Origin: Pelomonas sp937871895
GTDB taxonomy: Bacteria; Pseudomonadota; Gammaproteobacteria; Burkholderiales; Burkholderiaceae_C
DNA length: 64,000 nucleotides
Assembly (NCBI RefSeq): GCF_046348265.1
Contig: NZ_JAXMEO010000012.1
Direction: 5' to 3' (one strand)
Shown here in pieces: positions 1 to 9,464 of this stretch (the stretch's first letter is position 1; every line of letters begins with the position of its first letter). Made by a program: the position numbers and the translations under genes. The notes beneath the pieces are model-generated. The model made no database searches, was not told where the DNA came from, and saw only the letters and a program-made list of their open reading frames with translations.

Positions 1-1
1 C

Positions 2-1498
2 GAAGCGCGCGAGGTGGCGCTGGCAGAGCTGCAAGGCGTGGCCGACGTGCGCCAGCTGAGCAAGCAACTCAACGAATTGCAGGCCAAGGCCGGCGACGCC
101 GCACGGCGCCAGGAACTGCTGGCGGACTACGAAAAGATTGCCGACCGCAGCGGCCTCATCCTCGACCCCGAAGCGCCCAGCTACTACGCGATGGATGCCG
201 CCCTGTTGGTGCTGCCGCAGCTGACCGACCTGGCCACGGAGCAGGCGGCGGGCAAGTCGGGCGAGGCCACGGTGGCGCGCATCAACGATGCCCGCAAGCG
301 GCTGAGCGCAGGCCTGGCGCGACTGGAAGCCGCCGTCAAGACCGATGCCGATACCCTGGCCCTGGTGCGCGGCGTACAGGCCAGCCTGACCGGCGACAAG
401 GCCGACAAGGTCGAGGCCCTGTGGCGGGCCCAGGCCCAAATGACCGATCTGCTGGAGCGTTTGCTCCATGAGCGCTCCGCGCGCATCAGCAGCGAGTCCT
501 GGCGCATGGGATTGCTGATCGTGCTGTCCCTGCTGGCCGGCACCTACCTGTTCTACAGCTTCGCGCTCGTCACCGGGGGCGGCATCTCGATGATTGCGCA
601 GCGCATTCGCGTGGTGGCGGCGGGCAATCTCGTGGGCTCCAGCCATGCCTGGGGCAACGACGAGTTCGCCTACGTGGCGCGCCGCGTGGGCGAGATGCAG
701 AAAGTGCTCAAAGACTCGATGGAGCACATCACCACAGCGGCCGACAAGGTGGCCGAGGTCAGCGAAGAGTTGCAGTCCTCCAACGACCTGCTGGAGGTGG
801 GTGCGGCCAGCAGCGCCGAGACCCTGTCCATCGCCGGCAAGTCGCTGGAGGACATGCGAGAGGTGGTGCGCGCGGTGGACGAGAGCGTCAAGGGCGCGGC
901 CGAGGAGTCGGTGCGCAACGAGGCCGTGGCCGTGCGCGGCGGCGAGCAGCTGAGCGCCGCCGTGGCCACCATGCAGGAGGTGGAAGTGGCTGCCCGGCGC
1001 ATCGCCGAGATCATTGGCCTGATCGACCAGATCGCATTCCAGACCAATCTGCTGGCCTTGAATGCGGCCGTGGAGGCTGCCCGTGCCGGCGAAAGCGGCC
1101 GCGGCTTTGCCGTGGTGGCGGGCGAGGTGCGCGTGCTGGCGGGCCGCACGGCCAACGCGGCCAAGGACATTCGCAATCTGATCAACGACAGCGTGGAGTC
1201 CAGCCAACGTGGCTCCGCGCAAGTGCGCACCAGCGGCGAGGCGATTCAGGCCCTGGTGGCTTCAGCCAGCCAACTGCGCTCGACGCTGGCCGACATCACG
1301 CACAGCACGCAGGCGCAGGTGGGCCATATGAAGGCCATCACCGACACCATGTTCGACCTCAAGACGGTGAGCGAACAGACCACGCTGATGGTGGGCCAAA
1401 GCCTGACCAGCGCCGACACCATGAAGCAGCTGTCCGACCAGCTGCGCGAAGAGGCGCGGCGCTTCCAGCTGAGCGCCGACGACAACGCGCGGCTCTGA
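2..1498 (+). CDS. Methyl-accepting chemotaxis protein, 5' end outside window
   Basis: Inner-membrane chemoreceptor that controls CheA through CheW. The frame is open from base 2, so the GTG at 14 is internal and the true start and first membrane segment lie upstream. Visible order: a helical periplasmic part, one membrane segment (bases about 506-574, MGLLIVLSLLAGTYLFYSF), a HAMP-like region, then a long cytoplasmic coiled coil. The signalling tip carries DQIAFQTNLLALNAAVEAAR followed by GRGFAVVAGEVR (about bases 1024-1130), the diagnostic hairpin of the family. The protein ends in DDNARL with no CheR/CheB-tethering pentapeptide. It converges on purL with 18 bases between the stops. The ligand cannot be read from the sequence. 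Confidence 0.95.
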   Translation, partial: EAREVALAELQGVADVRQLSKQLNELQAKAGDAARRQELLADYEKIADRSGLILDPEAPSYYAMDAALLVLPQLTDLATEQAAGKSGEATVARINDARKRLSAGLARLEAAVKTDADTLALVRGVQASLTGDKADKVEALWRAQAQMTDLLERLLHERSARISSESWRMGLLIVLSLLAGTYLFYSFALVTGGGISMIAQRIRVVAAGNLVGSSHAWGNDEFAYVARRVGEMQKVLKDSMEHITTAADKVAEVSEELQSSNDLLEVGAASSAETLSIAGKSLEDMREVVRAVDESVKGAAEESVRNEAVAVRGGEQLSAAVATMQEVEVAARRIAEIIGLIDQIAFQTNLLALNAAVEAARAGESGRGFAVVAGEVRVLAGRTANAAKDIRNLINDSVESSQRGSAQVRTSGEAIQALVASASQLRSTLADITHSTQAQVGHMKAITDTMFDLKTVSEQTTLMVGQSLTSADTMKQLSDQLREEARRFQLSADDNARL

Positions 1499-1516
1499 GC
1501 CGCGCCCAATGCGCAA

Positions 1517-4500
1517 TCAGCCCAGCGCCTTGCGGGCGTTCTGGAACATGCGCAGCCAGGGGCTGGCGGCGTTCACCTCGCCACTCGTCCAGCTCAGCTG
1601 CACATTGCGGAACACGCGCTCGGGGTGCGGCATCAAGGCCGTGAAGCGGCCATCCGGCGTGGTGACGGACGTGAGGCCACCCGGGCTGCCGTTCGGGTTG
1701 AACGGATAGACCTCGGTCGGCTGGCCGCTGTTGTCCACAAAGCGCATGGCCTTGACCACGCGGCTCGCGTCGCCCTGGCGCGCAAAGTTGGCAAAGCCTT
1801 CGCCGTGCGCCACCGCAATCGGCAGGCGGCTGCCGGCCATGCCGGTGAAGAAGAGGCTGGGCGACTCCAGCACCTCAACGAGCGACAGACGCGCCTCGAA
1901 CTGCTCGCTTGTGTTTCGCGTGAAGCGCGGCCAGGCGTCGGCGCCCGGGATGATCGGGGCCAGCGCCGCCAGCATCTGGCAGCCATTGCAGACGCCCAGG
2001 GCCAGGGTGTCCGGCCGCGCGAAGAAGGCCTTGAACTGCTCGGCCAGGCGCGCGTTGAACATGATGGAGCGGGCCCAGCCCTCGCCGGCACCCAGGGTGT
2101 CGCCATAGCTGAAGCCGCCGCAGGCCACGAAGCCGGCAAAACCGTCCAGCACCACGGCGCCCGACTGCAAATCGCTCATGTGCACGTCATGCGCATCAAA
2201 ACCAGCCTGCGCCATCGCATAGGCCATCTCGACGTGCGAGTTGACGCCCTGCTCGCGCAGGATGGCCATCTTGGGCCGCTTGCCGGTGGCGATGAAGGGC
2301 GCAGCAGGGTTCTGGGCCGGGTCGAAGGTGAGGGACACGTGCATGCCGGGGTCGTCGGCACGGCCGGCCGCCGCGTGCTCGGACTCGGCGCAGGCCGGGT
2401 TATCGCGCAAGGCGGTGATGCGGTACGAGACCTCGTCCCAGGCCTGATGCAGCGCGGTGAGGTCGGCGCCGAAGACCTTCTTGGCGTCGCGCCAGACCTC
2501 GACCTGGCGCGAGGTGTTGGGCTTGGCCACCACGTGCGAATGCTTGGAGAGGCCATGGGCGCGCAGCACCTGCAGGGCGGCGTCGCGGTCGGCGGCACGC
2601 ACTTGGATCAGGGCGCCGAGTTCTTCGGCGAACAGCGCACGCAGCGTCAGCTCGTCGCGGCGCGGCCCGACTTGCGTGGCCCAGTTCTTGGCGTCGCCGG
2701 TGTCGGCGCGGCTGTCGCTGACGCCGTCACCCTCGGTCACCAGCAGATCGACGTTCAGGCTCAGGCCCTGCTGGCCGGCAAAGGCCATTTCGCAAGCGGC
2801 AGCCCACAGGCCACCATCGCTGCGGTCGTGATACGCGAGCAGCTTGCCGGCGGCGCGCAGCTCGTTGATGGCGGCGACCAAGCTCTTGAGGAGCTGCGGA
2901 TCGTCCAGGTCCGGCACCGCGCCACCGAACTGGTTCAGCGTCTGCGCGAGGATGGAGCCGCCCATGCGGTGCTTGCCCTGGCCGAGGTCGATCAGGATCA
3001 GGCAGGAGTCTTCGCGCTTGAGCTCCGGCGTCAACGTGCCGCGCACGTCGGCGATGCTGGCGAAGGCGGAGACGATCAAGCTGACCGGGGCAGTGACTTG
3101 CTTGTCCTCCCCCTTGTCGCTCCATTTCGTCCGCATCGACAAGGAGTCCTTGCCCACCGGGATCGACACGCCGAGCGCGGGGCACAGCGCCATGCCCACG
3201 GCCTTGACGGTGTCGAACAGTGCCGCGTCTTCACCCGCTTCGCCGCAGGCCGCCATCCAGTTGGCGCTGAGCTTCACACGGCTGAGTTCAATCGGCGCGG
3301 CGAGCAGGTTGGTGATGCTCTCGGCCACGGCCATGCGGCCGGACGCGGGGCCATCGACGCTGGCCAGCGGCGTGCGCTCACCCATGCTCATGGCCTCGCC
3401 GGCAAAGCCCTTGAAGTCGGCCAGCGTCACCGCGCAGTCCGCCACCGGCACTTGCCATGGGCCGACCATCTGGTCGCGGTGGTTGAGGCCGCCCACGGTG
3501 CGGTCGCCGATGGTGACGAGGAAGCGCTTGCTGGCCACGGTGGGGTGGCGCAACACGGTGAAGGCGGCGTTTTCGAGCGTGGCGGCGGAGAGGTCGAGCG
3601 TGCCGGCATTGCGCGCCACGCGCTTCACGTCGCGGTGCATCTTGGGCGGCTTGCCGAGCAGCACGTCCATGGGCATGTCAATGGCGCGCTCGCCGCCGGG
3701 GCCGTCTTCCAACACCAGTTCGCGCTGCTCGGTCGTCACGCCGACGACGGCAAAGGGGCAGCGCTCGCGGTTGCACAGCGCGGCAAAGGCGTCGAGGCTC
3801 TCGGGCGCGATGGCGAGGACGTAGCGCTCCTGGCTCTCGTTGCACCAGATCTCTTTCGGGGCCAGGCCCGACTCTTCGAGCGGCACCTTGCGCAAGTCAA
3901 ACGTGGCGCCTCGGCCGGCGTCGTTGACGAGTTCGGGGAAGGCGTTCGAGATGCCGCCGGCGCCGACGTCGTGGATGGCCAGCACGGGGTTGGCGCTACC
4001 GAGGCCCCAGCAGTGGTTGATGACCTCCTGCACGCGGCGCTCGATCTCGGGGTTGCCGCGCTGGACGGAGTCGAAGTCGAGGTCCGCCGTGTTGGTGCCC
4101 GCCGCCATGGAGCTGGCGGCGCCGCCGCCCATGCCGATGCGCATGCCGGGGCCACCCAGTTGCACGAGCAGCGTGCCGGCCGGGAACTCAATCTTGTGCG
4201 TCAGCTCGCTGCGGATGGCGCCAATGCCGCCCGCGATCATGATGGGCTTGTGATAGCCACGGCGGATGCCGTCCACGGTCTGCTCGTAGACGCGGAAGTA
4301 GCCGCCGAGGGCCGGCCGGCCGAACTCGTTGTTGAAGGCCGCGCCGCCGAGCGGCCCGTCGATCATGATCTGCAGCGCCGAGGCGATGTGGCTGGGCTTG
4401 CCGAACTTCTCCTGCTCCCAAGGCTCGTTGGTGCCAGGCAGGTTGAGATTGGAGACCGAAAAGCCGGTCAGGCCGGCCTTGGGCTTGGCACCCCGGCCGG

Positions 4501-5509
4501 TCGCGCCTTCGTCGCGGATCTCACCGCCCGCGCCGGTGGAGGCGCCCGGGAACGGCGAGATGGCCGTCGGGTGGTTGTGCGTCTCCACCTTCATCAGCAC
4601 ATGGGCGAGTTCGTCGCGCGCGGCGTAGACGCTGCCGCCGGCCGGTGCGGGTTGCCAGCGCTCGATGCGGTGGCCTTCCATCACGGCCGCGTTGTCCGAA
4701 TACGCGACGATGCTGTGCTGCGGGTTCAGCTTCTCGGTGTTGCGGATCATGCCGAAGAGGCTGAGCGGCTGGGCCTCGCCATCGACGGTGAACTGCGCAT
4801 TGAAGATCTTGTGCCGGCAGTGCTCACTGTTGGCCTGCGCAAACATCATCAGCTCGACGTCGCTGGGGTTGCGGCCGAGCTTTTTGAAGTTGGTATCGAG
4901 GTACTCGATCTCGTCGGCCGACAGAGCCAGACCGAACTCCACGTTGGCCTTCTCCAGCGCCGCCTTGCCCTGCCCCAGCACGTCCACATGCGCCAGCGGC
5001 TCGGCCTCGCGCTCGTCGAACAAATGGCGGGCGTCATCGCGCGTGAAGCAGACCGACTCGGTCATGCGGTCGTGCAGCAGCGCGGCGCAGGCTTGCAGTT
5101 CCTCGGTGCTCAAGGTCTTGGTGCCGCCCAAAACTCCCGACATGAGTCCCGACTTGAGCGCAATGCGGTATTCCGTAACCCGCTCGACCCGGCGCAAGGC
5201 CAGGCCGCAGTTGTGCGCGATGTCCGTCGCCTTGGACGCCCAAGGGCTGACCGTGCCCATGCGCGGCGTCACGACGACCAACTGGCCCTCGCCCACCACA
5301 GCTGGCTCGCCATAGTTCAGCAGCGCCGCGAAGCGCTCTGCCCCCGCGCCATCGAGCGGCTGCTCGGTCCACACCCAATGCACGGCGCGCGCCGTGATGG
5401 CGCTGATGCGCTCGTTCACGGCTTGCAGTTGCGTGAGCAGGGCAGCAGCTCGGAAGGCGGACAGGGCATTGCCGCCCTCGAAGGCGGTCAGGTGCTTGGG
5501 AGAAGTCAT
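1517..5509 (-). CDS. purL: Phosphoribosylformylglycinamidine synthase, single-chain form
   Basis: Catalyses the fourth step of purine synthesis: FGAR, glutamine and ATP to FGAM. The 1330-residue length matches the fused proteobacterial enzyme. The N-terminal region reads LTAFEGGNALSAFR, the central synthetase half contains VETHNHPTAISPFPGASTGA and GGEIRDEGATGRG, and the C-terminal class I glutamine amidotransferase has the nucleophile in GVCNGCQML and the His of PHPERVFRN. I chose ATG at 5509 (MTSPKHLTAFEGG) over a TTG 15 bases upstream because family members begin close to this point; no clear Shine-Dalgarno is visible. It lies 51 bases after the deaminase gene on the same strand, so co-transcription with the rbsK/deaminase genes is possible. 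Confidence 0.97.
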   Translation of the reverse strand: MTSPKHLTAFEGGNALSAFRAAALLTQLQAVNERISAITARAVHWVWTEQPLDGAGAERFAALLNYGEPAVVGEGQLVVVTPRMGTVSPWASKATDIAHNCGLALRRVERVTEYRIALKSGLMSGVLGGTKTLSTEELQACAALLHDRMTESVCFTRDDARHLFDEREAEPLAHVDVLGQGKAALEKANVEFGLALSADEIEYLDTNFKKLGRNPSDVELMMFAQANSEHCRHKIFNAQFTVDGEAQPLSLFGMIRNTEKLNPQHSIVAYSDNAAVMEGHRIERWQPAPAGGSVYAARDELAHVLMKVETHNHPTAISPFPGASTGAGGEIRDEGATGRGAKPKAGLTGFSVSNLNLPGTNEPWEQEKFGKPSHIASALQIMIDGPLGGAAFNNEFGRPALGGYFRVYEQTVDGIRRGYHKPIMIAGGIGAIRSELTHKIEFPAGTLLVQLGGPGMRIGMGGGAASSMAAGTNTADLDFDSVQRGNPEIERRVQEVINHCWGLGSANPVLAIHDVGAGGISNAFPELVNDAGRGATFDLRKVPLEESGLAPKEIWCNESQERYVLAIAPESLDAFAALCNRERCPFAVVGVTTEQRELVLEDGPGGERAIDMPMDVLLGKPPKMHRDVKRVARNAGTLDLSAATLENAAFTVLRHPTVASKRFLVTIGDRTVGGLNHRDQMVGPWQVPVADCAVTLADFKGFAGEAMSMGERTPLASVDGPASGRMAVAESITNLLAAPIELSRVKLSANWMAACGEAGEDAALFDTVKAVGMALCPALGVSIPVGKDSLSMRTKWSDKGEDKQVTAPVSLIVSAFASIADVRGTLTPELKREDSCLILIDLGQGKHRMGGSILAQTLNQFGGAVPDLDDPQLLKSLVAAINELRAAGKLLAYHDRSDGGLWAAACEMAFAGQQGLSLNVDLLVTEGDGVSDSRADTGDAKNWATQVGPRRDELTLRALFAEELGALIQVRAADRDAALQVLRAHGLSKHSHVVAKPNTSRQVEVWRDAKKVFGADLTALHQAWDEVSYRITALRDNPACAESEHAAAGRADDPGMHVSLTFDPAQNPAAPFIATGKRPKMAILREQGVNSHVEMAYAMAQAGFDAHDVHMSDLQSGAVVLDGFAGFVACGGFSYGDTLGAGEGWARSIMFNARLAEQFKAFFARPDTLALGVCNGCQMLAALAPIIPGADAWPRFTRNTSEQFEARLSLVEVLESPSLFFTGMAGSRLPIAVAHGEGFANFARQGDASRVVKAMRFVDNSGQPTEVYPFNPNGSPGGLTSVTTPDGRFTALMPHPERVFRNVQLSWTSGEVNAASPWLRMFQNARKALG

Positions 5510-5560
5510 GAAGGCGCGCGGCAACCGCGAAAAGCAGCGGATTGGAGAAAGGGGCGAATT

Positions 5561-6883
5561 TTAGGAAACGGCCATCCCGGCCTTCATGCGGCCGACGATG
5601 TGCTCGCAGCGCCCCATCAGGGCGCCGACGTCAAAGCTGGTGATCTGGCGTTCGTTCAGCACGCGGCGGCCGCCGACCCAGACGTTCTGCACGTGCTCGC
5701 GGCCGGCCACGTAGACGAGTTGGGCGAGCGGGTTGTAGACCGGGCGGCATTCGACGCTGCCGAGCGACACGGCCACCACGTCGGCCAGCTTGCCGACTTC
5801 GAGTGAACCCAGGTCCGCCTCGCGGCCCATGGCCTTGGCGGCGCGGATCGTGGCCATCTCCAGCGCCGTGCGAGCGGTGACGACCTCGGGGTCGCCGGTG
5901 GCGCCCTTGGCGAGCAGCGCGGCAGAGCGGATCTCACCCAACATGTCGAGCCGGTTGTTGGACGCGGCGCCATCGGTGCCGAGCACCGTGTTGACGCCTA
6001 CCGCTTCCAGCGCCTTCACGGGCGCGATGCCGGAGGCGAGCTTGAGGTTGGAGTTCGGGTTGTGCACCAGGTGCACGCCCTTGGCAGCGAGCATGGCGAT
6101 CTCGGACTCATCGAGGTGGACCATGTGGACGGCGATCAGGCGCTCGCTCATCAGGCCGAGCTTCTCCAGCCGGGCCAGGGGCCGCATGCCGTATTGCTTG
6201 ACGCTGTCGGCCACCTCGCCAGCAGTCTCGTGGATGTGGCAGTGGATCTGCAGGTCGTGCTCTTCGGCCAGTTTGCGCAGCTTGATGAAGGTTTCGTCCG
6301 ACACCGTGTAAGGCGCGTGCGGCGCACTGGTCCAGTCGAGCAGCTTCTCGCCCTTGAACTGGTGGTAGGCCGCGAGGCCCTTGGCAATGTAGTCGTCAGG
6401 GCCGGAGCCGTAGCCGGTGGGGAAGTCGATGACGTTGATCGACACCGCCGCGCGGATGCCCGCGTCGATGGCCGCCCGGGCCATGGCGCCGGGGAAGAAG
6501 TACATGTCGTTCAGGTAGGTCACGCCGGCACGCAGGCTCTCGGCGGCCGCCAGCAGCGAGCCCTGGAACACCCAGTCGTCACTCACCCAGACCTTCTCCA
6601 GCGGCCAGATGTGGTTCTGCAGCCAGTCCATCAACTGCAGGTCGTCCGCAACACCGCGCAAGAGCGTCATTGCCGAGTGCGTATGGGCGTTGATGAGGCC
6701 TGGGATCAAGACCTGCTCGGGCAGCTCGATGCGCACGGCATTGGCGTACTGGGCCAGCAGCGCCTCGCGCGGGCCGATGGCGGCGATGCGCTCGCCCTCG
6801 ATCAGCAGCGCGTGACCTTCGAGCACGGGCTCGCCCGGCTTCATGGTCAGGATCCAACGGGGCAACAAGAGCGTGGCGGTCAT
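5561..6883 (-). CDS. mtaD: Amidohydrolase of the TRZ/ATZ family, probable methylthioadenosine/S-adenosylhomocysteine deaminase
   Basis: Metal-dependent hydrolase of 440 residues predicted to deaminate 5'-methylthioadenosine or S-adenosylhomocysteine in the cytoplasm. Metal-site motifs are in place: HTH near residues 67-69 (LINAHTHSAM), HCHIHET in the middle, and LGTDGAASNN near residue 300. The start is set by a strong GGAGG about eight bases before the ATG at 6883; longer in-frame readings to 7120 overlap rbsK and lack family similarity. The ATG overlaps the rbsK stop (ATGA), so the two are translationally coupled. Substrate within this broad family (MTA, SAH, other purine nucleosides) is not certain from sequence. 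Confidence 0.88.
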   Translation of the reverse strand: MTATLLLPRWILTMKPGEPVLEGHALLIEGERIAAIGPREALLAQYANAVRIELPEQVLIPGLINAHTHSAMTLLRGVADDLQLMDWLQNHIWPLEKVWVSDDWVFQGSLLAAAESLRAGVTYLNDMYFFPGAMARAAIDAGIRAAVSINVIDFPTGYGSGPDDYIAKGLAAYHQFKGEKLLDWTSAPHAPYTVSDETFIKLRKLAEEHDLQIHCHIHETAGEVADSVKQYGMRPLARLEKLGLMSERLIAVHMVHLDESEIAMLAAKGVHLVHNPNSNLKLASGIAPVKALEAVGVNTVLGTDGAASNNRLDMLGEIRSAALLAKGATGDPEVVTARTALEMATIRAAKAMGREADLGSLEVGKLADVVAVSLGSVECRPVYNPLAQLVYVAGREHVQNVWVGGRRVLNERQITSFDVGALMGRCEHIVGRMKAGMAVS

Positions 6884-7788
6884 GGGGCAGCCTCCAGGAA
6901 TTGAATGACTTCGGCGCGGGTGGGCATGGCGTCCTGCACGCCCGGGCGCGACACAGCAATGGCAGCGGCGGCCTGCGCAAAGCGCAGCGCGGCCTCGATG
7001 GCCTGGCCCTCGGCCAGGGCAGTGATGAGGGCGCCCACCAGGGTGTCGCCGGCACCCACGGTATCCACGGCCCGTACCTTGCGCGCGGCATGGCGCTGGC
7101 AGCCGGCCGCATCGGCCCACACCAGGCCCTCGGCGCCCAGAGACAGCAGCACCGACGAAGGGCCACGCTGGCGCAGCGCCTGGGCCAGGGCCTCGGGGGT
7201 GGCCGGCTCGCCGGGCAACAAGGCGGCGGCTTCCAGTGCGTTCACCACCAGCAGGTCCACAAGCGGCAGCAGGCTCACGGCCTCGGGCCGGAAGGGCGCG
7301 GCATTGAGCACCGTGCGCGCGCCGGCGGCCCGCGCCCGCTCGAAGGCGCGCGCGATGCTGGCTGGCGGCAGCTCCTGCTGGGCCACCAGGTACTTCACGC
7401 CCGCCAGCGGCAGGGCTTCGACCTGGTCCACCGGCAGCGTGCCGTTGGAGCCGGCGACGGTGACGATCTGGTTCTCGCCATCCTCGGCACCCACCACGAT
7501 CAGGGCAACGCCGGGTGTCTCGTCCTCTGGCTGGGCGATCAGGTGCGTGGCCACGCCTTCACGCGCGAGCTGGGCCACGAGCGCGGCCCCGCCCTCACGC
7601 AGGCCCACACGCGCACCCAAGGCCACCTTGGCACCGAGCCGCGCGGCAGCAACGGCCTGGTTGGCGCCCTTGCCGCCGATGCAGGAGGCGAAGGATTGGC
7701 CGCGCAGGGTCTCACCGGGCTCAGGCAGCCGGGGGGCATGCACGATCAGATCGCGGTTGACGCTGCCGAGGATGAGCAAGTCATGCAT
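6880..7788 (-). CDS. rbsK: Ribokinase, PfkB family
   Basis: Phosphorylates ribose (or a related sugar or nucleoside) with ATP; 302 residues is normal for ribokinase. The first family signature GGKGANQAVAAARLGA is near residues 38-53 and the second, DTVGAGDTLVGAL with the catalytic Asp of GAGDT, is near residue 240. No ribose transporter genes are next to it; instead it overlaps by four bases the deaminase gene, suggesting use of ribose released from nucleosides. A terminator hairpin separates it from gltA upstream, so it probably has its own promoter in the short gap 7789-7815 or depends on read-through. Confidence 0.92.
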   Translation of the reverse strand: MHDLLILGSVNRDLIVHAPRLPEPGETLRGQSFASCIGGKGANQAVAAARLGAKVALGARVGLREGGAALVAQLAREGVATHLIAQPEDETPGVALIVVGAEDGENQIVTVAGSNGTLPVDQVEALPLAGVKYLVAQQELPPASIARAFERARAAGARTVLNAAPFRPEAVSLLPLVDLLVVNALEAAALLPGEPATPEALAQALRQRGPSSVLLSLGAEGLVWADAAGCQRHAARKVRAVDTVGAGDTLVGALITALAEGQAIEAALRFAQAAAAIAVSRPGVQDAMPTRAEVIQFLEAAP

Positions 7789-7815
7789 GGGCGAACAGTG
7801 CTGCGCTGGAAATGA

Positions 7816-7845
7816 AAGAACCCCTCGGGGTCACGAGGGGTTCTT
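7816..7845 (-). terminator. Rho-independent terminator of gltA
   Basis: Perfect 12-base inverted repeat (AAGAACCCCTCG and its complement, arms 7816-7827 and 7834-7845, loop of 6). It lies 16 bases past the gltA stop. On the minus strand the stem is followed by the U-rich stretch TTTCATT, whereas the plus strand side has none, so it acts for gltA. Confidence 0.85.
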
Positions 7846-7861
7846 GTCGGGGGATTGATTC

Positions 7862-9172
7862 TCAACGCTCGCCGATGGGCTTGACGTTGCGCGCCGGAGC
7901 GCCGACGAAGAGCTGGCGCGGGCGGCCGATCTTGTACTCGGGGTCGCCAATCATCTCGTTGAGCTGGGCGATCCAGCCGACAGTGCGTGCCAGCGCAAAG
8001 ATGGCGGTGAACAGCGGCACCGGGATGCCGATGGCGCGCTGCACGATGCCCGAGTAGAAGTCCACGTTCGGGTAGAGCTTGCGAGCGACGAAGTACTCGT
8101 CCTCCAGCGCGATCTTTTCCAGCTTCATGGCCAGCTCGAAGAGCGGGTCGTTCTGCAGGCCGAGTTCGTTCAGGACCTCGTAGCAGGTCTCACGCATCAG
8201 CTTGGCGCGAGGGTCGTAATTCTTGTAGACGCGGTGGCCAAAGCCCATCAGCTTGACGCCGCTGTTCTTGTCCTTGACCTGCTTGATGAACTCGCCGATC
8301 TTGGCCACGCCACCAGAAGCCTGGATGTCGTTCAGCATGTTCAGGCAGGCCTCGTTGGCGCCGCCGTGAGCCGGGCCCCAGAGGCAGGCCACGCCCGCAG
8401 CGATGGCGGCGAAGGGGTTGGTACCCGACGAACCGCACAGGCGCACCGTGGAGGTGGAAGCGTTCTGCTCGTGGTCGGCGTGCAGGGTGAAGATGCGGTC
8501 CATGGCGCGGACCAGCACTTCGTTGGGCTTGTAGGGCTCGCACGGCGTGGCAAACATCATGCGCATGAAGTTGCCGGCGTAGCTCAGGTCGTTCTGCGGG
8601 TAGATGTAGGGCTGGCCGACCGTGTACTTGTAGGCCATGGCCACGAGCGTGGGCATCTTGGCGATCAAGCGGATGGCCGAGATCTCGCGGTGCTCGGGGT
8701 TATGGACGTCGGTACTGTCGTGATAGAAGGCCGACAGGGCGCTGACCAAGCCCGTCATCACCGCCATCGGGTGGGCATCACGACGGAAGCCGCGCAGGAA
8801 GAACTGCATCTGCTCGTTGACCATGGTGTGATGCATCACGGTCTCGTTGAACTTGGCCTTCTCGGCCTCGTTCGGCAGCTCTCCGTAGAGCAGCAGGTAG
8901 CAGGTTTCGAGGTAGTCGCAGTTCACCGCGAGCTGCTCGATGGGGTAGCCGCGGTACAGCAGCTCACCCTTGTCGCCATCGATGTAGGTGATGGTGGAGT
9001 TGCACGACGCGGTGGACAGGAAGCCCGGGTCGTAGGTGAACTTGCCCGTCTGCGCGTACAGCTTGCGGATGTCGATCACGTCCGGACCGATGCTGCCCTT
9101 GTAGAGCGGCAGGTCCATCGAGGGGCTGCCGTCAGAGAACGACAGGGTGGCTTTGACGTCGGACGGGGTCAT
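7862..9172 (-). CDS. gltA: Citrate synthase, type II
   Basis: Condenses oxaloacetate and acetyl-CoA to citrate, the entry step of the TCA cycle. The 436-residue length and the N-terminal beta-rich extension (YIDGDKGELLYRGYPIEQLA region) fit the Gram-negative hexameric type that is usually NADH-sensitive. Catalytic segments are visible: the first His in LWGPAHGGANEA, the second in MGFGHRVYKNYDPRA, and the Asp region in PNVDFYSG. It is the last gene of the sdh block (10 bases after sdhE) and is followed by a good terminator. Confidence 0.98.
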   Translation of the reverse strand: MTPSDVKATLSFSDGSPSMDLPLYKGSIGPDVIDIRKLYAQTGKFTYDPGFLSTASCNSTITYIDGDKGELLYRGYPIEQLAVNCDYLETCYLLLYGELPNEAEKAKFNETVMHHTMVNEQMQFFLRGFRRDAHPMAVMTGLVSALSAFYHDSTDVHNPEHREISAIRLIAKMPTLVAMAYKYTVGQPYIYPQNDLSYAGNFMRMMFATPCEPYKPNEVLVRAMDRIFTLHADHEQNASTSTVRLCGSSGTNPFAAIAAGVACLWGPAHGGANEACLNMLNDIQASGGVAKIGEFIKQVKDKNSGVKLMGFGHRVYKNYDPRAKLMRETCYEVLNELGLQNDPLFELAMKLEKIALEDEYFVARKLYPNVDFYSGIVQRAIGIPVPLFTAIFALARTVGWIAQLNEMIGDPEYKIGRPRQLFVGAPARNVKPIGER

Positions 9173-9182
9173 GATGCAGTCC

Positions 9183-9461
9183 TTAGAGAGTCAGTGATTC
9201 GGGGGTACGCAGCTCGCCCAGCACCTGCTGCACTGCAGGGCAGTCGAGATCGCCGCTGGGTTCCTTGCGCCGCAACAGCAGGTCCAGCAGGTCGTTGTCG
9301 GCCAGGTCCATCAGGATCGTGAGGCCTTCAGCTTGCGTGAGGCTGATGCCGTCAGGGTGGTGCTCAAAAAAGCGCGCAATCAGCAAATCGTTCTCAAGCA
9401 GGCCACGCCGGCAGCGCCAGCGCAGCTTGGAGAGTTCGCGTTCGCCAATCAATTCGGGCAT
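9183..9461 (-). CDS. sdhE: Succinate dehydrogenase flavinylation/assembly factor
   Basis: Small soluble protein of 92 residues that helps attach FAD covalently to SdhA. The family hallmark RGLLE appears in RRGLLENDLLIARF near residues 19-32. Position between sdhB (3 bases away) and gltA is the usual one in Burkholderiales. Confidence 0.95.
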   Translation of the reverse strand: MPELIGERELSKLRWRCRRGLLENDLLIARFFEHHPDGISLTQAEGLTILMDLADNDLLDLLLRRKEPSGDLDCPAVQQVLGELRTPESLTL

Positions 9462-9464
9462 GGA

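Noticed and set aside
5510..5560. Possible purine riboswitch before purL
   Set aside because: The gap of 51 bases is too short and holds no recognisable aptamer core.
1625..5806. Open frame of 1393 codons on the plus strand opposite purL
   Set aside because: It is antisense to a well-conserved enzyme, its product is low-complexity in Arg/Ala/Gly/His, and GC-rich third positions leave such frames open by chance.
6884..7120. N-terminal extension of the deaminase
   Set aside because: Lies within rbsK in another frame, and a strong ribosome-binding site precedes ATG 6883.
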